Source: Paenibacillus albiflavus (lineage in GTDB: Bacteria > Bacillota > Bacilli > Paenibacillales > NBRC-103111). From it: a stretch of DNA of 64,000 nucleotides. This document shows, piece by piece, positions 62,993 through 64,000 of the stretch. The position numbers and the translations under genes are program-made. The first letter of the stretch is position 1. Each line of letters opens with the position of its first letter. The stretch is taken from NCBI RefSeq assembly GCF_004344915.1, contig NZ_SKFG01000010.1:186001-250000 (forward strand), read 5' to 3'. The notes beneath the pieces were generated by a model that made no database searches, was not told the origin of the DNA, and worked only from the letters and a program-made list of their open reading frames with translations.

Positions 62993-64000
<1,008 letters not shown>

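Overview
The window reads as a chromosomal segment of a low-to-medium GC Bacillota, most likely Paenibacillus or a close relative. The evidence is strong AGGAGG-type ribosome binding sites with frequent GTG/TTG starts, an alaS T-box, the order alaS-ireB-ruvX-DUF1292-mltG-U32-U32 that follows the B. subtilis alaS-yrzL-yrrK-yrzB-yrrL-yrrN-yrrO order, a cymR-cysteine desulfurase-mnmA block, YesM/YesN-type two-component regulation beside a sugar ABC transporter, and a CcpN/PpsR/PPDK carbon-switch module. I see no tRNA, rRNA, phage, transposase or CRISPR array.

Region 1 (1-12.1 kb, minus strand, continuing off the left edge) is the unusual part: a compact, translationally coupled operon of at least 13 genes that looks like an undescribed type II polyketide/fatty-acid-like biosynthetic cluster. 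In transcription order it holds an acyl carrier protein, an intact ketosynthase, a CrtI/phytoene-desaturase-like FAD oxidoreductase, an orphan 184-aa protein, a BtrH-like Cys/His acyltransferase, a ketosynthase homologue that has lost its catalytic Cys and both His (chain-length-factor-like), a FabG-type ketoreductase, a second short-chain dehydrogenase, a class III aminotransferase, a second CrtI-like oxidoreductase, an Sfp-type phosphopantetheinyl transferase, a metallo-beta-lactamase-fold hydrolase, and a third CrtI-like protein with a broken dinucleotide-binding motif. By eye the block is more A+T-rich than the housekeeping genes. A small membrane protein and a short leader-peptide-like ORF precede it.

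Region 2 (13-19 kb) is the gluconeogenic switch: ppdK, a CcpN-like CBS/HTH repressor and the PPDK regulatory kinase on the minus strand, divergent from glpX. Two tandem CcpN-type boxes lie between ppdK and glpX, and both leaders carry the same 12-nt element. Region 3 (19-25 kb) is a spermidine/putrescine-type ABC importer with an M20 peptidase, probably controlled by the divergent IclR regulator through two palindromes spaced 20 bp. A 211-bp imperfect palindromic element follows it. Region 4 (25-38 kb) holds a secreted glycoside hydrolase, a YwiC-like membrane protein, a very acidic low-complexity protein, NagZ, a YesN/YesM two-component pair with a CUT1 sugar transporter lacking its ATPase, and a lipid kinase.

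Region 5 (38-45 kb) is the pyruvate dehydrogenase operon pdhABCD, a divergent esterase, and a LipL-type octanoyl/lipoyl transferase that would serve the E2 subunit. Region 6 (45-51 kb) holds a class B penicillin-binding protein and two tandem paralogous chemoreceptors. Region 7 (51-64 kb) is housekeeping: two U32 tRNA-hydroxylation proteins, mltG, two DUF1292 genes, ruvX, ireB, alaS with its T-box, an AI-2E-family transporter, a zinc-ribbon protein, a PRC-barrel protein, a cysteine desulfurase, cymR, and mnmA running off the right edge. A 45-bp palindromic repeat occurs twice in this last region, on opposite strands.
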